A DNA stretch of 64,000 bases from Aliarcobacter sp. (GTDB lineage: Bacteria; Campylobacterota; Campylobacteria; Campylobacterales; Arcobacteraceae): positions 186,001 through 250,000 of the forward strand of contig JAQTXB010000002.1 in NCBI GenBank assembly GCA_028688995.1, written 5' to 3'. A program made the translations under genes and the position numbers. This document shows, piece by piece, positions 17,699-27,160 of the stretch. The notes beneath the pieces were generated by a model that was given only the letters and a program-made list of their open reading frames with translations, did not search any database and was not told where the DNA came from. The first letter of the stretch is position 1. Each line of letters opens with the position of its first letter.

Positions 17699-19093
17699 GT
17701 GCGTAAAATTGAGGACATATATTTTGATAATTTTGATGAAGCATTAAAAATAGCTGAAGAACAAAATGTATTTGGTCCATATAATAATTTACAAATATGC
17801 TACTATGATGGTCCTATAAGAAAAAAAAATTTAAAAAATTTAATTCATTTACCTCTCAATAATTTTTCAGAAACTCTTATTCACTTAGGAACTAGAATTC
17901 CTACAAAAATTATTCATGATAATAAAAATTTAGTAGAGTTCGAACTAAATAATTTTTTAGAAAAAAAAGAAAAGATTCATTTAGATTTAAAAAATAAAAT
18001 TCTAAAAAAACATCTTAATTTTAATGAAAAACTTCGTATTTACATTAGTGCAGAATATGGTGGAAAAGTTGTTTTAAGAACTTATAAATTTTTATCTAAA
18101 TTATTTAATGAAAATGGCTTTGATGTCTATTTTGATATTAATGATGAATTAACTCTAATGGATGATTATAGAAGATCAAAATCTATCGAAGAATTTAATC
18201 CTCATTTAACATTTAATATTAACAGACTAAGAAATGAACAAATACATCCTGATACTTTTAATTTTATTTGGTTTATGGATCCAACTTTAATATTATTTGA
18301 TGATTCATCCCTTAATCTAAGAAAAAGAGATTATATATTTTATATAGGAAATGAAATATATAGTGCTTTAAAAAATAAAAAAATTCCAGAAGAAAAAATC
18401 ATACACCAATTTTTAACTCCTGATTATAATATATTTAAATTTTCTGGAAATATAAAAAAAGAGAATAAAGTTATATTTGTTGGACAAAATTATTTTGAAG
18501 TAATTGAACCTACTAAAAGTTATAAAAACCATCCTGTTGTAAATGATCTTACAAATTTATTTAATAATAATGAAATTACTTTTGAAAAATTAAATGAATT
18601 AAAAGAAAAATATTCATCAACAATTAAAAGAGATGAACATATAGAAGTATTTATATATCCAGCTGTTGTTCGACAAGAAATTGTCAAATGGATTTGCCAA
18701 CAAGATAAAATTAAAGTCGAAATATACGGTGAAGGTTGGAATAATATAGTTGAAACTAAAACTTTCTCAAAAGGAGTGATTAAATCAGAAGAAAAACTAA
18801 ATGAAATCTATAATAGTGCAAAATACTCATTAGTTGTACACTCAAGTTTTATGTACATTCCTAAATTATTTGAAAGTAGTGCAGCAAATTGTATCCCTTT
18901 AGTTTATAGAGGAATTACTACATTAGACGATTTTAAACATAATAAAAATGTTTTAACTTTTTCAGATAAAAAAAGTCTTTATAACTCTTTAGATAAAAAG
19001 ACGGAAGAATCACCCATAGAAATAAGTAAACAAATTTCAACAAAATCCATTTTAGATAAAATATTATCAATTATTCAAAAGGAATTCAAATAG
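17699..19093 (+). CDS. glycosyltransferase, CgeB / group 1-like
   Basis: A 464-residue protein. The C-terminal third looks like a GT-B nucleotide-sugar domain: VEIYGEGWNN, the NEIYNSAKYSLVVHSS segment, then PKLFESSAANCIPLVYRG, which matches the end-region of CgeB-like glycosyltransferases (E near the nucleotide site, then an AxGxxPL-like turn). The middle has RIYISAEYGGKVVLRTYKFL and NFIWFMDP. The start is GTG with AGGAGA upstream. It is the first gene of the long plus-strand operon. An A9 run at 17821-17829 lies early in the gene. Donor and acceptor are unknown. Confidence 0.72.
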   Translation: MRKIEDIYFDNFDEALKIAEEQNVFGPYNNLQICYYDGPIRKKNLKNLIHLPLNNFSETLIHLGTRIPTKIIHDNKNLVEFELNNFLEKKEKIHLDLKNKILKKHLNFNEKLRIYISAEYGGKVVLRTYKFLSKLFNENGFDVYFDINDELTLMDDYRRSKSIEEFNPHLTFNINRLRNEQIHPDTFNFIWFMDPTLILFDDSSLNLRKRDYIFYIGNEIYSALKNKKIPEEKIIHQFLTPDYNIFKFSGNIKKENKVIFVGQNYFEVIEPTKSYKNHPVVNDLTNLFNNNEITFEKLNELKEKYSSTIKRDEHIEVFIYPAVVRQEIVKWICQQDKIKVEIYGEGWNNIVETKTFSKGVIKSEEKLNEIYNSAKYSLVVHSSFMYIPKLFESSAANCIPLVYRGITTLDDFKHNKNVLTFSDKKSLYNSLDKKTEESPIEISKQISTKSILDKILSIIQKEFK

Positions 19094-20082
19094 TGAAAAA
19101 AATATTAATTGTAGGAAGTAACTCTTTTTCTGGTTCAAATTTTGTAAATAATCAATTGAATGAGGATTATGAAGTATTTGCAACAAGTAGGTCATCAGAA
19201 TTAAACAATGTATTTTTACCATATAAAAAGAATTCAAGATTAAATAATCTTCATTTCTCTCAACTTGATTTAAATAAAAATTTAGATGAATTAATGAATT
19301 TAATAAAAAAAGAAAAAATCTCTCAAATAGTAAACTTTGCTGCACAAAGTATGGTAGGACAAAGTTGGGATACACCTGAACATTGGTATATGACAAACAC
19401 TGTTTCAACAATAAAATTTCATAATCAATTAAAAAATTTAGATTTTTTGGATAAATACGTTCATATTTCTACTCCAGAGGTATATGGTTCATGTGAGGGT
19501 CTAATCAAAGAACATAGAAATTATAATCCAAGCACTCCTTATGCAACATCAAGAGCAGCTGCTGACATGAGTTTAAAAAATTTTTATGACACTTATAATT
19601 TCCCAGTAGTTTTTACAAGAGCTGCAAATGTATTTGGAGAACATCAACAACTATATAGAATCGTACCTAAGGCTATTATTTCTTTTTTAATTAAAGAAAA
19701 AGTACCTTTACATGGTGGAGGAAAATCTATTAGATCATTTATTCACATGGATGATGTATCAAAAGCAACAAACCTAATATTGAATAATGGAAATATAGGA
19801 GATATTTATCATATATCAACCAAACAAAATATTTCAATTAAATCATTAGTTGAAATGATTGCTAAACAATTAAATATACCTTTTGAAGAAAACGTAGAAA
19901 TTACAGAAGATAGAAAAGGAAAAGATAGTGCATATTTACTGGATAGTAGTAAATTAAGAGAATCACTTAATTGGCAAGACACAATATCTTTAGAAAAAGG
20001 TATTGAGAAAACTATTAGTTGGGTGAAAGATAATTTAGAAGAACTTTTAAAACAACCCATGAATTATATACATAAACAATAA
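19093..20082 (+). CDS. NAD-dependent epimerase/dehydratase, 4,6-dehydratase-like, with Arg in place of the catalytic Lys
   Basis: Extended SDR of the nucleotide-sugar type: VGSNSFSGSNF at the NAD site, NFAAQSMVGQSWDTP (as in dTDP-glucose or GDP-mannose dehydratases), and STPEVYGS. The YxxxK motif reads YATSR at residues 150-154 (codon 19552-19554 is AGA), so the catalytic Lys is replaced by Arg. RSFIHMDDVSKA is the usual C-terminal block. The start is GTG at 19093, overlapping the preceding TAG by one base, with AAAGGA upstream. It probably acts on an NDP-sugar of the flagellar glycan. Confidence 0.83.
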   Translation: MKKILIVGSNSFSGSNFVNNQLNEDYEVFATSRSSELNNVFLPYKKNSRLNNLHFSQLDLNKNLDELMNLIKKEKISQIVNFAAQSMVGQSWDTPEHWYMTNTVSTIKFHNQLKNLDFLDKYVHISTPEVYGSCEGLIKEHRNYNPSTPYATSRAAADMSLKNFYDTYNFPVVFTRAANVFGEHQQLYRIVPKAIISFLIKEKVPLHGGGKSIRSFIHMDDVSKATNLILNNGNIGDIYHISTKQNISIKSLVEMIAKQLNIPFEENVEITEDRKGKDSAYLLDSSKLRESLNWQDTISLEKGIEKTISWVKDNLEELLKQPMNYIHKQ

Positions 20083-20090
20083 GGTAAAAA

Positions 20091-21029
20091 ATGAAAAATA
20101 TATTAATAACTGGTGGAACAGGCTACGTTGGAACACTATTAACAGAAACTTTACTAAAAGAAGGTCATAAGATTACTGTTGTTGATACAATGTGGTTCGG
20201 TAACTATTTAGAGGAACATAAAAATCTAACTTTAATTAAAACTGATATTTTAGATATAGATTCTATTCCAATGGAAGGAATTGATACAATTTTTCATCTT
20301 GCAAATATTGCAAATGACCCAACAGGAGATTTAAATTCTAAACTTACATGGGAAGTAAATGTATTAGCTTCAAAATTATTAGTAGAAAAAGCAATAAAAA
20401 GTGGAGTTAAACAGTTTATCTATGCAAGTAGTGGAAGTGTTTATGGTGTTAAAGAAGAAGATCAAGTAACGGAAGATTTAGATTTAATACCAATTAGTGA
20501 TTACAATAAAACTAAAATGATTAGTGAAAGAGTATTTTTAAGTTATAAAGACCAGATAAATACTGTAATTATTAGACCTGCTACAGTTTGTGGTTATAGT
20601 AAAAGAATGAGACTAGATGTATCTGTAAATATGCTTACGATGCAAGCTTTAACAAATAAAAGAATTACCGTGTTTGGAGGAAATCAAACAAGACCAAATA
20701 TACATATACAAGATATGGTTAATGTATATTTACATTTTTTAAAAAATAATACTCTAACAGGAATATATAATGCTGGTTTTGAAAATATTTCTATTTTGGA
20801 TATAGCACAGAAAGTTGCTAATAAAATAAATGCTGAAATTATTGTTAGTGAATCTAATGATCCAAGGTCATATAGACTTAACTCAGATAAACTTCTTCTT
20901 ACAGGATTTAAACCTCAATTTACAGTTCAAACTGCAATTGATGAAATTAGTGAAAATTATAATAAAGGTATTTTAAAAGATGAAGATAAATATTATAATT
21001 TGAAAGTAATGAAAGAATTAGGATTATAA
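20091..21029 (+). CDS. NAD-dependent epimerase/dehydratase
   Basis: Extended SDR with TGGTGYVG at residues 7-14, FHLANIANDP, YASSGSVYG and an intact YNKTK catalytic motif. The C-terminal part has RPNIHIQDMVNVY. It has 312 residues. Similar proteins epimerise or reduce nucleotide-activated sugars. It is spaced 8 bases after the previous SDR and ends 1 base before the methyltransferase gene, so co-expression is clear. Substrate unknown. Confidence 0.86.
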   Translation: MKNILITGGTGYVGTLLTETLLKEGHKITVVDTMWFGNYLEEHKNLTLIKTDILDIDSIPMEGIDTIFHLANIANDPTGDLNSKLTWEVNVLASKLLVEKAIKSGVKQFIYASSGSVYGVKEEDQVTEDLDLIPISDYNKTKMISERVFLSYKDQINTVIIRPATVCGYSKRMRLDVSVNMLTMQALTNKRITVFGGNQTRPNIHIQDMVNVYLHFLKNNTLTGIYNAGFENISILDIAQKVANKINAEIIVSESNDPRSYRLNSDKLLLTGFKPQFTVQTAIDEISENYNKGILKDEDKYYNLKVMKELGL

Positions 21030-21030
21030 A

Positions 21031-21690
21031 ATGGGTATAGAAATTGATTTATTAGAAAATTATCCTAAAACAAAAAGAGATTTAAAACAAAGAGCTAATG
21101 AAAAAACGCAAGAAGATAGAAATATAGCTAGAAAGTTTGGTCAAGATTTTTTTGATGGTGATAGAAAACATGGTTATGGTGGGTTTAACTATATGAGTAG
21201 ATTTTGGCAACCTGTTATACCCACATTTATAAAACATTTTAATTTAAATGAAAATTCTAAAGTTTTAGATGTAGGTTGTGCAAAAGGTTTTATGCTTTTT
21301 GATATGAAAGAAGCTATTCCAAATATAACTATTGAAGGAATAGATATCTCTTCTTATGCCATTGAAAATGCAAAAGAAGAAATAAAACAATTTTTAAGAG
21401 TTGGAAATGCAAAAGAACTTCCTTATGAAGATAATTCATTTGATGTTGTAATTTCAATAAACACTATTCATAATCTAGAAAAAAAAGAATGTGCAAAAGC
21501 ATTACAAGAAATTCAAAGAGTTAGTAGAGGGAAAAGCTTTATTACAGTTGATGCATATAGAAATGAAGAAGAAAAAGAAGCTATGTATGCTTGGAATCTA
21601 ACTGCTAAAACTATTATGAGTGTGGATGAATGGATTGCTTTTTTTGAAGAAGTTGGATATACAGGTGATTACTATTGGTTCATCCCTTAA
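21031..21690 (+). CDS. class I SAM-dependent methyltransferase
   Basis: A 219-residue methyltransferase. SAM motif I is VLDVGCAKGFML (about 77-88), the acidic strand-2 motif is IEGIDIS, and ELPYEDNSFDVVISINTIHN is motif IV of the Methyltransf_11 type. The first 60 residues are charged and include RKFGQDFFDGDRKHGYGG, a leader seen in methyltransferases of glycan clusters. It lies between the SDR and the E1 alpha gene. It probably methylates a sugar or sugar-linked group; the position is unknown. Confidence 0.84.
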   Translation: MGIEIDLLENYPKTKRDLKQRANEKTQEDRNIARKFGQDFFDGDRKHGYGGFNYMSRFWQPVIPTFIKHFNLNENSKVLDVGCAKGFMLFDMKEAIPNITIEGIDISSYAIENAKEEIKQFLRVGNAKELPYEDNSFDVVISINTIHNLEKKECAKALQEIQRVSRGKSFITVDAYRNEEEKEAMYAWNLTAKTIMSVDEWIAFFEEVGYTGDYYWFIP

Positions 21691-21699
21691 AGAGTATAG

Positions 21700-22677
21700 A
21701 TGAATAATATAGATATTAAAGAATTAAAACAAATTTATTTAACTGCTTATAAAATAAGAAATACTGAAGAAAGAATTGCAAATAAATATCATGAACAAGA
21801 GATGAGATGCCCTACACATTTAAGTATAGGACAAGAATTAATTCCTGCTATTTATGCTCAATTTGTAGATAATTCAGATTATGCAGTAAGTACCCATCGA
21901 GCACATGCACACTATCTTGCAAAAGGTGGGGATTTAAATGCAATGATTGCTGAGATTTATGGAAAAAGAACTGGTTGTTCACATGGAATGGGTGGTTCAA
22001 TGCATTTAATTGATAAAAGTGTTGGATTTATGGGAAGTACAGCAATTGTAGGTGGTACTATACCAATTGGGGTAGGTCTTGCATTATCTATTCAAATAAA
22101 AAATGAAAATAGAATAAGTAGCATTTTTTTAGGTGATGGAGCAACAGAAGAAGGAGTCTTTTATGAGTCTGTTAATTTTTCTGTAGTAAGAGAACTTCCT
22201 GTAATTTTTATATGTGAAAATAATTTATATTCTGTATATTCAAATTTAGAAGTAAGACAACCTAAAAATAGAAAAATCTATGAACTTGTAAAAGCAATGG
22301 GTATAAAATCTTCACATGCAGATGGTTATGATATTGAAGATTCGTATTGTAAATTAAAAGAAGCACTTAATTATGTAAAAAATGAAAAAAAACCATTTTT
22401 TATTGAGCTGGATACGTATAGATTTAGAGAACATTGTGGTCCAAATTTTGACAATAATATTGGATATAGAGAGATTAGTGAATATGAAGAGTTTTTAAAA
22501 AAAGACCCTTTGTTAAGATTAAAAGAATATCTTGAAACTAACTCTTCAAAAAAGCTTTTAGCTGAAGAAGAAAATATCATAAACAAGAATATAGAAGAAG
22601 CATTTACTTTTGCTAAAAATTCTCCTTGGCCTCAATACAAAGATATAAATACTTATCTTTATAAGGATAATAAATGA
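21700..22677 (+). CDS. thiamine-diphosphate dehydrogenase E1 alpha-like subunit
   Basis: Resembles the alpha subunit of pyruvate or acetoin dehydrogenase. The cofactor motif runs from GDG at 145-147 to NN at 174-175. Other family blocks are STHRAHAHYLAKGGD, CSHGMGGSMHL and the IVGGTIPIGVG segment. It has 325 residues. The beta subunit follows with a 4-base ATGA overlap. No lipoyl E2 or E3 gene is near. In this sugar operon it may transfer a two-carbon acyl unit from pyruvate to a keto sugar, as the unrelated single-chain YerE does in yersiniose synthesis (inference). Confidence 0.87.
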   Translation: MNNIDIKELKQIYLTAYKIRNTEERIANKYHEQEMRCPTHLSIGQELIPAIYAQFVDNSDYAVSTHRAHAHYLAKGGDLNAMIAEIYGKRTGCSHGMGGSMHLIDKSVGFMGSTAIVGGTIPIGVGLALSIQIKNENRISSIFLGDGATEEGVFYESVNFSVVRELPVIFICENNLYSVYSNLEVRQPKNRKIYELVKAMGIKSSHADGYDIEDSYCKLKEALNYVKNEKKPFFIELDTYRFREHCGPNFDNNIGYREISEYEEFLKKDPLLRLKEYLETNSSKKLLAEEENIINKNIEEAFTFAKNSPWPQYKDINTYLYKDNK

Positions 22678-23726
22678 GAAGCTTAACTTTTGCACAAGCA
22701 ATAAATGAAGCATTAGAAACAGCTCTTAGAATTGATGAAACAGTAATAAAGTATGGACTAGGTGTTACTGATCCATATGGTGTGTTTGGAACAACAAAAA
22801 ATTTAGAAGACAAATTTGGTTCTTCAAGAGTTTTTGATATGCCTACATCTGAAAATGGAATGACTGGTGTTGCAATTGGTGCAGCAATTGGTGGATTAAA
22901 ACCTGTAATGACACATCAAAGATTAGACTTTTTCCTTCTCGCTATGGATCAAATTGTAAATAATGCTGCTAAATTCCATTTTATGTTTGGAAAAGAAGTT
23001 AATGTACCAATAACAATTAGATTAATTATTGGTCGAGGATGGGGACAAGGTCCAACCCATGCTCAAAGTTTACAATCTTGGTTTGCCCATATTCCAGGTC
23101 TTAAAGTAGTAATGCCAACAACAGTAAAAGATGCAAAAGGTTTATTACTTTCAAGTATATTTGATCCAAATCCTGTTATCTTTTTAGAACATCGATGGCT
23201 TCATAATATGATAGGAGAAGTTGATGAAAGTGATGATTTTAGAGTAGAAATAGGAAAAGCTGAAATATTAAAAGAAGGTAAAGATATAACTATTGTTTCT
23301 ATGTCATATATGAGTATAGAAGCAATTCATGCAGCTAAAGAACTTGAAAAATATAATATTTCATGTGAGATTATAGACTTAAAAACCATAAGCCCTATTG
23401 ATTGGAATACTATTCATAAATCAATTGAAAAAACGAAAAGATTAATTGTTTTAGATACAGCTAGCGAATTTGGTGCAATAGGAAATGATATTGTTGCAGA
23501 TATTTCTATGAAATATTTTAGTGTTTTAAAATCTGCTCCAAAAATCATTGCTTTACCAAATATTCATGCACCAACGAGTTATTCTTTAACTAAAGATTAT
23601 TACAAAGATGCAAAAGATATTATTCTTGAAATATCAAAAATATTTAATATGCAAATTAATTTGTATAATATGATGAATAAAGTTCATCATGATATACCAG
23701 GAGAATGGTTTAAAGGACCATTTTAA
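22674..23726 (+). CDS. thiamine-diphosphate dehydrogenase E1 beta-like subunit
   Basis: Partner of the alpha subunit encoded immediately upstream. SENGMTGVAIGAA holds the Glu that activates the thiamine ring. RGWGQGPTHAQSLQSWFAHIPGLKVVMP and the FLEHRWLHN block are typical of E1 beta chains. The transketolase C-terminal domain follows from about residue 200 (KDITIVSMSYM). It has 350 residues, a little longer than usual; the extra tail ends in PGEWFKGPF. The start overlaps the alpha stop, which suggests 1:1 translation. Confidence 0.87.
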   Translation: MRSLTFAQAINEALETALRIDETVIKYGLGVTDPYGVFGTTKNLEDKFGSSRVFDMPTSENGMTGVAIGAAIGGLKPVMTHQRLDFFLLAMDQIVNNAAKFHFMFGKEVNVPITIRLIIGRGWGQGPTHAQSLQSWFAHIPGLKVVMPTTVKDAKGLLLSSIFDPNPVIFLEHRWLHNMIGEVDESDDFRVEIGKAEILKEGKDITIVSMSYMSIEAIHAAKELEKYNISCEIIDLKTISPIDWNTIHKSIEKTKRLIVLDTASEFGAIGNDIVADISMKYFSVLKSAPKIIALPNIHAPTSYSLTKDYYKDAKDIILEISKIFNMQINLYNMMNKVHHDIPGEWFKGPF

Positions 23727-23745
23727 AATAAAATTAGGAGAAATT

Positions 23746-24417
23746 TTGAAAGCAAAAGAAGATCAAAACCAATGTCAATTTGATAATTATGAAGAAAATA
23801 AATTTTCATTTGGACCTTTTTCATCTCATATTTTAAGAGATGACCCTAGACATATAGTTTTTATGTTGTCTAGATATAAATTCGTTTCAAAAATGCTAGA
23901 TGGTAAAAAACGAGTTGTTGAAATTGGATGTGGAGATGCAATAGGAATGCCTATTATTACTCAAACAGTTGATTATGTTTTAGGATGTGATTGGGAAGAG
24001 TTATTAATGGAAGGTAATAAAAAAAGAAATAAAAATCTAAATTGTGATTTTTTCACATGCGATATTACAAATACTATTCCTGATATTTCAAAAGGTAAAT
24101 TTGATGCTGCCTTTTCATTAGATGTAATTGAACATATTCCAAATGAAAATGAACATAAATATTTTGAAAATATTACAAAAGCATTAAAAGAGGATGGAGT
24201 ATTTATTATTGGAACACCAAATATAACAGCTAATCAATATGCTTCTGTGTTAAGTAAAGCTGGTCATATAAATTTACATTCACATAAAACTTTAAAAGAA
24301 AAAATGGAAAAATATTTTAAAAATTGTTTTTGTTTTTCAATGAATGATGAAATGGTACATACAGGATTTGGACCAATGGCTCATTATATTTTTGTTATGG
24401 GTGTTGGGCTGAAATAA
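23746..24417 (+). CDS. class I SAM-dependent methyltransferase
   Basis: The SAM motif is VVEIGCGDAIGMPI, followed by LGCDWEE and FDAAFSLDVIEHIPNENEH; the VIEHI block is typical of Methyltransf_11/UbiE-like enzymes. I chose the TTG at 23746, four bases after AGGAGA and just behind the E1 beta stop, giving 223 residues. An ATG at 23689 in frame would start inside the E1 beta gene with no ribosome binding site. It is the second of three methyltransferases in the operon. The end is directly joined to the next ATG. Confidence 0.82.
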   Translation: MKAKEDQNQCQFDNYEENKFSFGPFSSHILRDDPRHIVFMLSRYKFVSKMLDGKKRVVEIGCGDAIGMPIITQTVDYVLGCDWEELLMEGNKKRNKNLNCDFFTCDITNTIPDISKGKFDAAFSLDVIEHIPNENEHKYFENITKALKEDGVFIIGTPNITANQYASVLSKAGHINLHSHKTLKEKMEKYFKNCFCFSMNDEMVHTGFGPMAHYIFVMGVGLK

Positions 24418-25578
24418 ATGATAATTAAGCAAAATAACAAATGTGCAGTTTGTTCCAATACAGTTGAAAGTATTATTAAATTACCTAACTTTCCTTTAAC
24501 TGGAATATTTTCAGATAAATTTGATGCAAATTTTCACACTTTTAATCAAGAACTGCAATATTGTGATAATTGTAAACATTGTCAATTAAAGAATATTATT
24601 GATCCTAATATTTTGTATAGTGATCAATATTCTTTTCTTACTTCAAATAGTTCAAATTCTAGAAATTCAACAAGTAAATTTATTAATTTTATAAATAAAA
24701 ATTTACATAATATCCATAGTATTTTAGAATTTGGGTGTAATGATTTATATTTTCTCAAACAATTTGAGAAAGAAGGAAAAGAATGTATAGGGATAGATCC
24801 CATTTTAAATAAAATCAACAATGATTCAACAATTAAAGTTATTGCAGATTATGTTGAAAATATAGATTTTAGTAATTATTTATTAAAACCTCCCTGCTTA
24901 ATTTGTTCTCAACATACAATTGAACATATACCAGATATAAGAAAAACTTTAGAAAAATTAAAAAGTATTTCAAATGATGAAACAGTTTTTGCTTTTGAAT
25001 TTCCTAATTTTGATTTGTTAATTCAAAATAGAAGATTTGACCAAATTTTTCATGAACATGTTCACTATTTTAGTTTAGACTCTTTTTTTTATCTTCTAAA
25101 AGAATTATCATTTGAAGTAATTGATTATGAGTTTAATTTTGATAAATGGGGAACTATTTATATTCTTTTTAAAAATTCTAAAAATAATAATTTTTCTCAT
25201 AAAACTAAGAATTTAAATAAAGAAGTAATATTAAATGCCTATAAAAATTTTAAAAGTAGTATTGAGAACTGTATAGATATATTAGAACAATTTAAACAAG
25301 AAGAAAAATATGCTTATGGCGCGTCACTGATGTTACCAAGTTTAAATTATCATTTTAACAATTATTTAACCAAATTAAATTGTATTTTAGATGATGATGA
25401 AAATAAAAAAAATAAAAAATATATCAATATAGATATTGACATAGACATTGAAAAAAACAATGTTCAATATGATAAATCTGTAATTCTAATTACAGCATTA
25501 GAACACACAAAAAATATAAGTAAAAAATTAATTAATAAAAATACTAAAAATATTATAGTGCCAATAAATATATACTGA
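24418..25578 (+). CDS. sugar C-methyltransferase-like protein (zinc-binding N-terminus)
   Basis: It has the three-part build of NDP-hexose C-methyltransferases such as TylCIII. First comes an N-terminal zinc knuckle with CAVCSN and YCDNCKHCQL. A SAM domain follows (ILEFGCNDLYFL, then SQHTIEHIPD). The signature IFHEHVHYFS contains the His implicated in catalysis in this family. The C-terminal domain (about 260-386) is the usual Methyltransf_14-like fold but is more divergent and Asn/Lys-rich, with a repeated ID stretch. It would add a methyl branch to a keto sugar. It follows the previous gene with no gap. Confidence 0.83.
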   Translation: MIIKQNNKCAVCSNTVESIIKLPNFPLTGIFSDKFDANFHTFNQELQYCDNCKHCQLKNIIDPNILYSDQYSFLTSNSSNSRNSTSKFINFINKNLHNIHSILEFGCNDLYFLKQFEKEGKECIGIDPILNKINNDSTIKVIADYVENIDFSNYLLKPPCLICSQHTIEHIPDIRKTLEKLKSISNDETVFAFEFPNFDLLIQNRRFDQIFHEHVHYFSLDSFFYLLKELSFEVIDYEFNFDKWGTIYILFKNSKNNNFSHKTKNLNKEVILNAYKNFKSSIENCIDILEQFKQEEKYAYGASLMLPSLNYHFNNYLTKLNCILDDDENKKNKKYINIDIDIDIEKNNVQYDKSVILITALEHTKNISKKLINKNTKNIIVPINIY

Positions 25579-25589
25579 GGATAGAAAAA

Positions 25590-26354
25590 ATGGATTTAAA
25601 TATAAAAAACAAGAAAGCGCTTATTACAGGAGCTAGTGGCGGATTGGGTAAAGCAATAGCTCATTCTTTAATTGAAGAAGGAGTAGAAGTTTGTATTGTA
25701 TCTAGAAGTTTAGAAAAAATGGAGAATTACTTAAAAAATTATAATGGTAAACACTTAGCATTAGAATATGACTTAATGGAAGAGAATGCACCAACGCAAA
25801 TGGTAAATGAAATGCTTGAAAAGTTTGGAACACCAGATATTATAATACATAATGTGGGTGGTACATTAGATATTAAAGACCCTTTTTGTAGCTTAGAAGA
25901 TTGGAGAAGGGTTTATAGATTTAATCTTGAAATAGCTCTAGAAATTAATCAAATTTTGATTCCAAAACTTCAAGAAAAGAAATGGGGAAGAGTTATTCAT
26001 ATATCTTCAATTGCATCATTAGAAAATCAAGGACCAATTACATATTGTTCAATAAAAGCAGCATTAACAGCTTATACAAGAAGTATTGGAAGAGTTGTAT
26101 CAGCTGATGGAGTTAGCGTGTCAGCAGTACTTCCAGGTGCTGTTTATACTGAAGGTGGCTATTGGGATTACACATCAAAAAATAATCCAGAACATGTAGA
26201 AAAATATTTAAATGAAAGAATGGCTATTAAAAGATTTGGAACATTGGAAGAAATTTCTAAAATTACTACATTCCTTGCATCTGATTACGCAGGGTTCATA
26301 GTTGGCTCATCTTTTGTTGTAGATGGTGGTCAAGGAAAATCATTTACTTACTAA
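25590..26354 (+). CDS. short-chain dehydrogenase/reductase, FabG-like
   Basis: Classical SDR of 254 residues. TGASGGLG binds NAD(P), HNVGG is the NNAG-equivalent, and the Ser-Tyr-Lys triad is in HISSIASLENQGPITYCSIKAA. The end has the usual SSFVVDGGQG. It lies between the C-methyltransferase and the split transketolase genes, so a sugar or short polyol substrate is more likely than a fatty acid. It has 26 bases of spacing to the next gene. Confidence 0.87.
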   Translation: MDLNIKNKKALITGASGGLGKAIAHSLIEEGVEVCIVSRSLEKMENYLKNYNGKHLALEYDLMEENAPTQMVNEMLEKFGTPDIIIHNVGGTLDIKDPFCSLEDWRRVYRFNLEIALEINQILIPKLQEKKWGRVIHISSIASLENQGPITYCSIKAALTAYTRSIGRVVSADGVSVSAVLPGAVYTEGGYWDYTSKNNPEHVEKYLNERMAIKRFGTLEEISKITTFLASDYAGFIVGSSFVVDGGQGKSFTY

Positions 26355-26380
26355 AAAAATTAAATTCACTAAGGTTTAAA

Positions 26381-27160
26381 ATGAATAACGATTTAAGAAA
26401 AAAAATTGTAGAACTGGTTTGTAAAGCAAAAGAAGGTCATATACCAAGCACATTCTCTATTGTTGATATTATTTCAACTTTATATAAAAATGTTTTAAAA
26501 GTTAATCCTAAAAATCCAAATTGGGAAGATAGAGATTATTTTATTTTAAGTAAAGGACATGGAGGATTAGCACTATTTGTTGTTTTACATAAATATGGAT
26601 TTTTAACGGATGAACAACTAGAATCATATTCTACTCTAGGAAGTATACTTGGTGGACATCCTGATGTTACAAAAGTTCCTGGGGCAGAAGCTTCAACAGG
26701 TAGCTTAGGACATGGATTATCATTTTCTCTTGGAATTGCATTAGGACATAAAATCAATAAAGCAGAGAATAGAGTTTTTACACTTATTGGAGATGGAGAA
26801 TCACAAGAAGGTACAATATGGGAAGCAGCACAAGTTGGAGTAAATCTAAAACTTGGGAACTTATGCATAATTGTTGATAATAATCAAAGTGCTGCGCAGT
26901 TAATGCCTTTACAAAATCCTGCAAAAAGATGGGAAGCATTTGGATGGAATGTATTTGAAATTGATGGACATGATGAACAAGAACTTATAAATATCATCAA
27001 TAAAATAGATTTTAAGGGAAATATTCCTAGCGTAATTATTGCAAATACAATAAAAGGAAAAGGTGTAAAAATGACTGAAGGTCATGGACAATGGCACCAT
27101 AAAATACCAAATAAAGAAGAATATAAAATTCTGATGGAGGAATTAAGTGGAAAAAATTAA
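26381..27160 (+). CDS. transketolase, N-terminal subunit (split enzyme)
   Basis: 259 residues covering only the thiamine-diphosphate-binding half of transketolase. Seen are a GH pair at 19-20, LSKGHGGLALF, STGSLGHGLSFSLG and the cofactor motif from IGDGESQEG to VDNNQ. The ending has GKGVKMTEGHGQWHHKIP. The C-terminal half is a separate gene that begins inside this one (14-base overlap). Split transketolases transfer or remove two-carbon ketol units; the apulose-4-phosphate enzyme is a known split example. Here it may build or trim a sugar in the glycan pathway. Confidence 0.88.
   Translation: MNNDLRKKIVELVCKAKEGHIPSTFSIVDIISTLYKNVLKVNPKNPNWEDRDYFILSKGHGGLALFVVLHKYGFLTDEQLESYSTLGSILGGHPDVTKVPGAEASTGSLGHGLSFSLGIALGHKINKAENRVFTLIGDGESQEGTIWEAAQVGVNLKLGNLCIIVDNNQSAAQLMPLQNPAKRWEAFGWNVFEIDGHDEQELINIINKIDFKGNIPSVIIANTIKGKGVKMTEGHGQWHHKIPNKEEYKILMEELSGKN

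Noticed and set aside
21700-23726. Complete pyruvate or acetoin dehydrogenase locus
   Set aside because: No E2 or E3 gene is present and all neighbours are sugar-modifying genes.
25420-25460. Ile-Asp repeat stretch in the C-methyltransferase gene as a slippage site
   Set aside because: The codons alternate between ATA/ATT and GAT/GAC, so the DNA repeat is imperfect and slippage is unlikely.
26536-26868. 110-residue minus-strand open frame in the transketolase N-terminal gene
   Set aside because: Antisense to a conserved thiamine-binding domain and rich in Pro/Ser/Cys as expected for a shadow frame.
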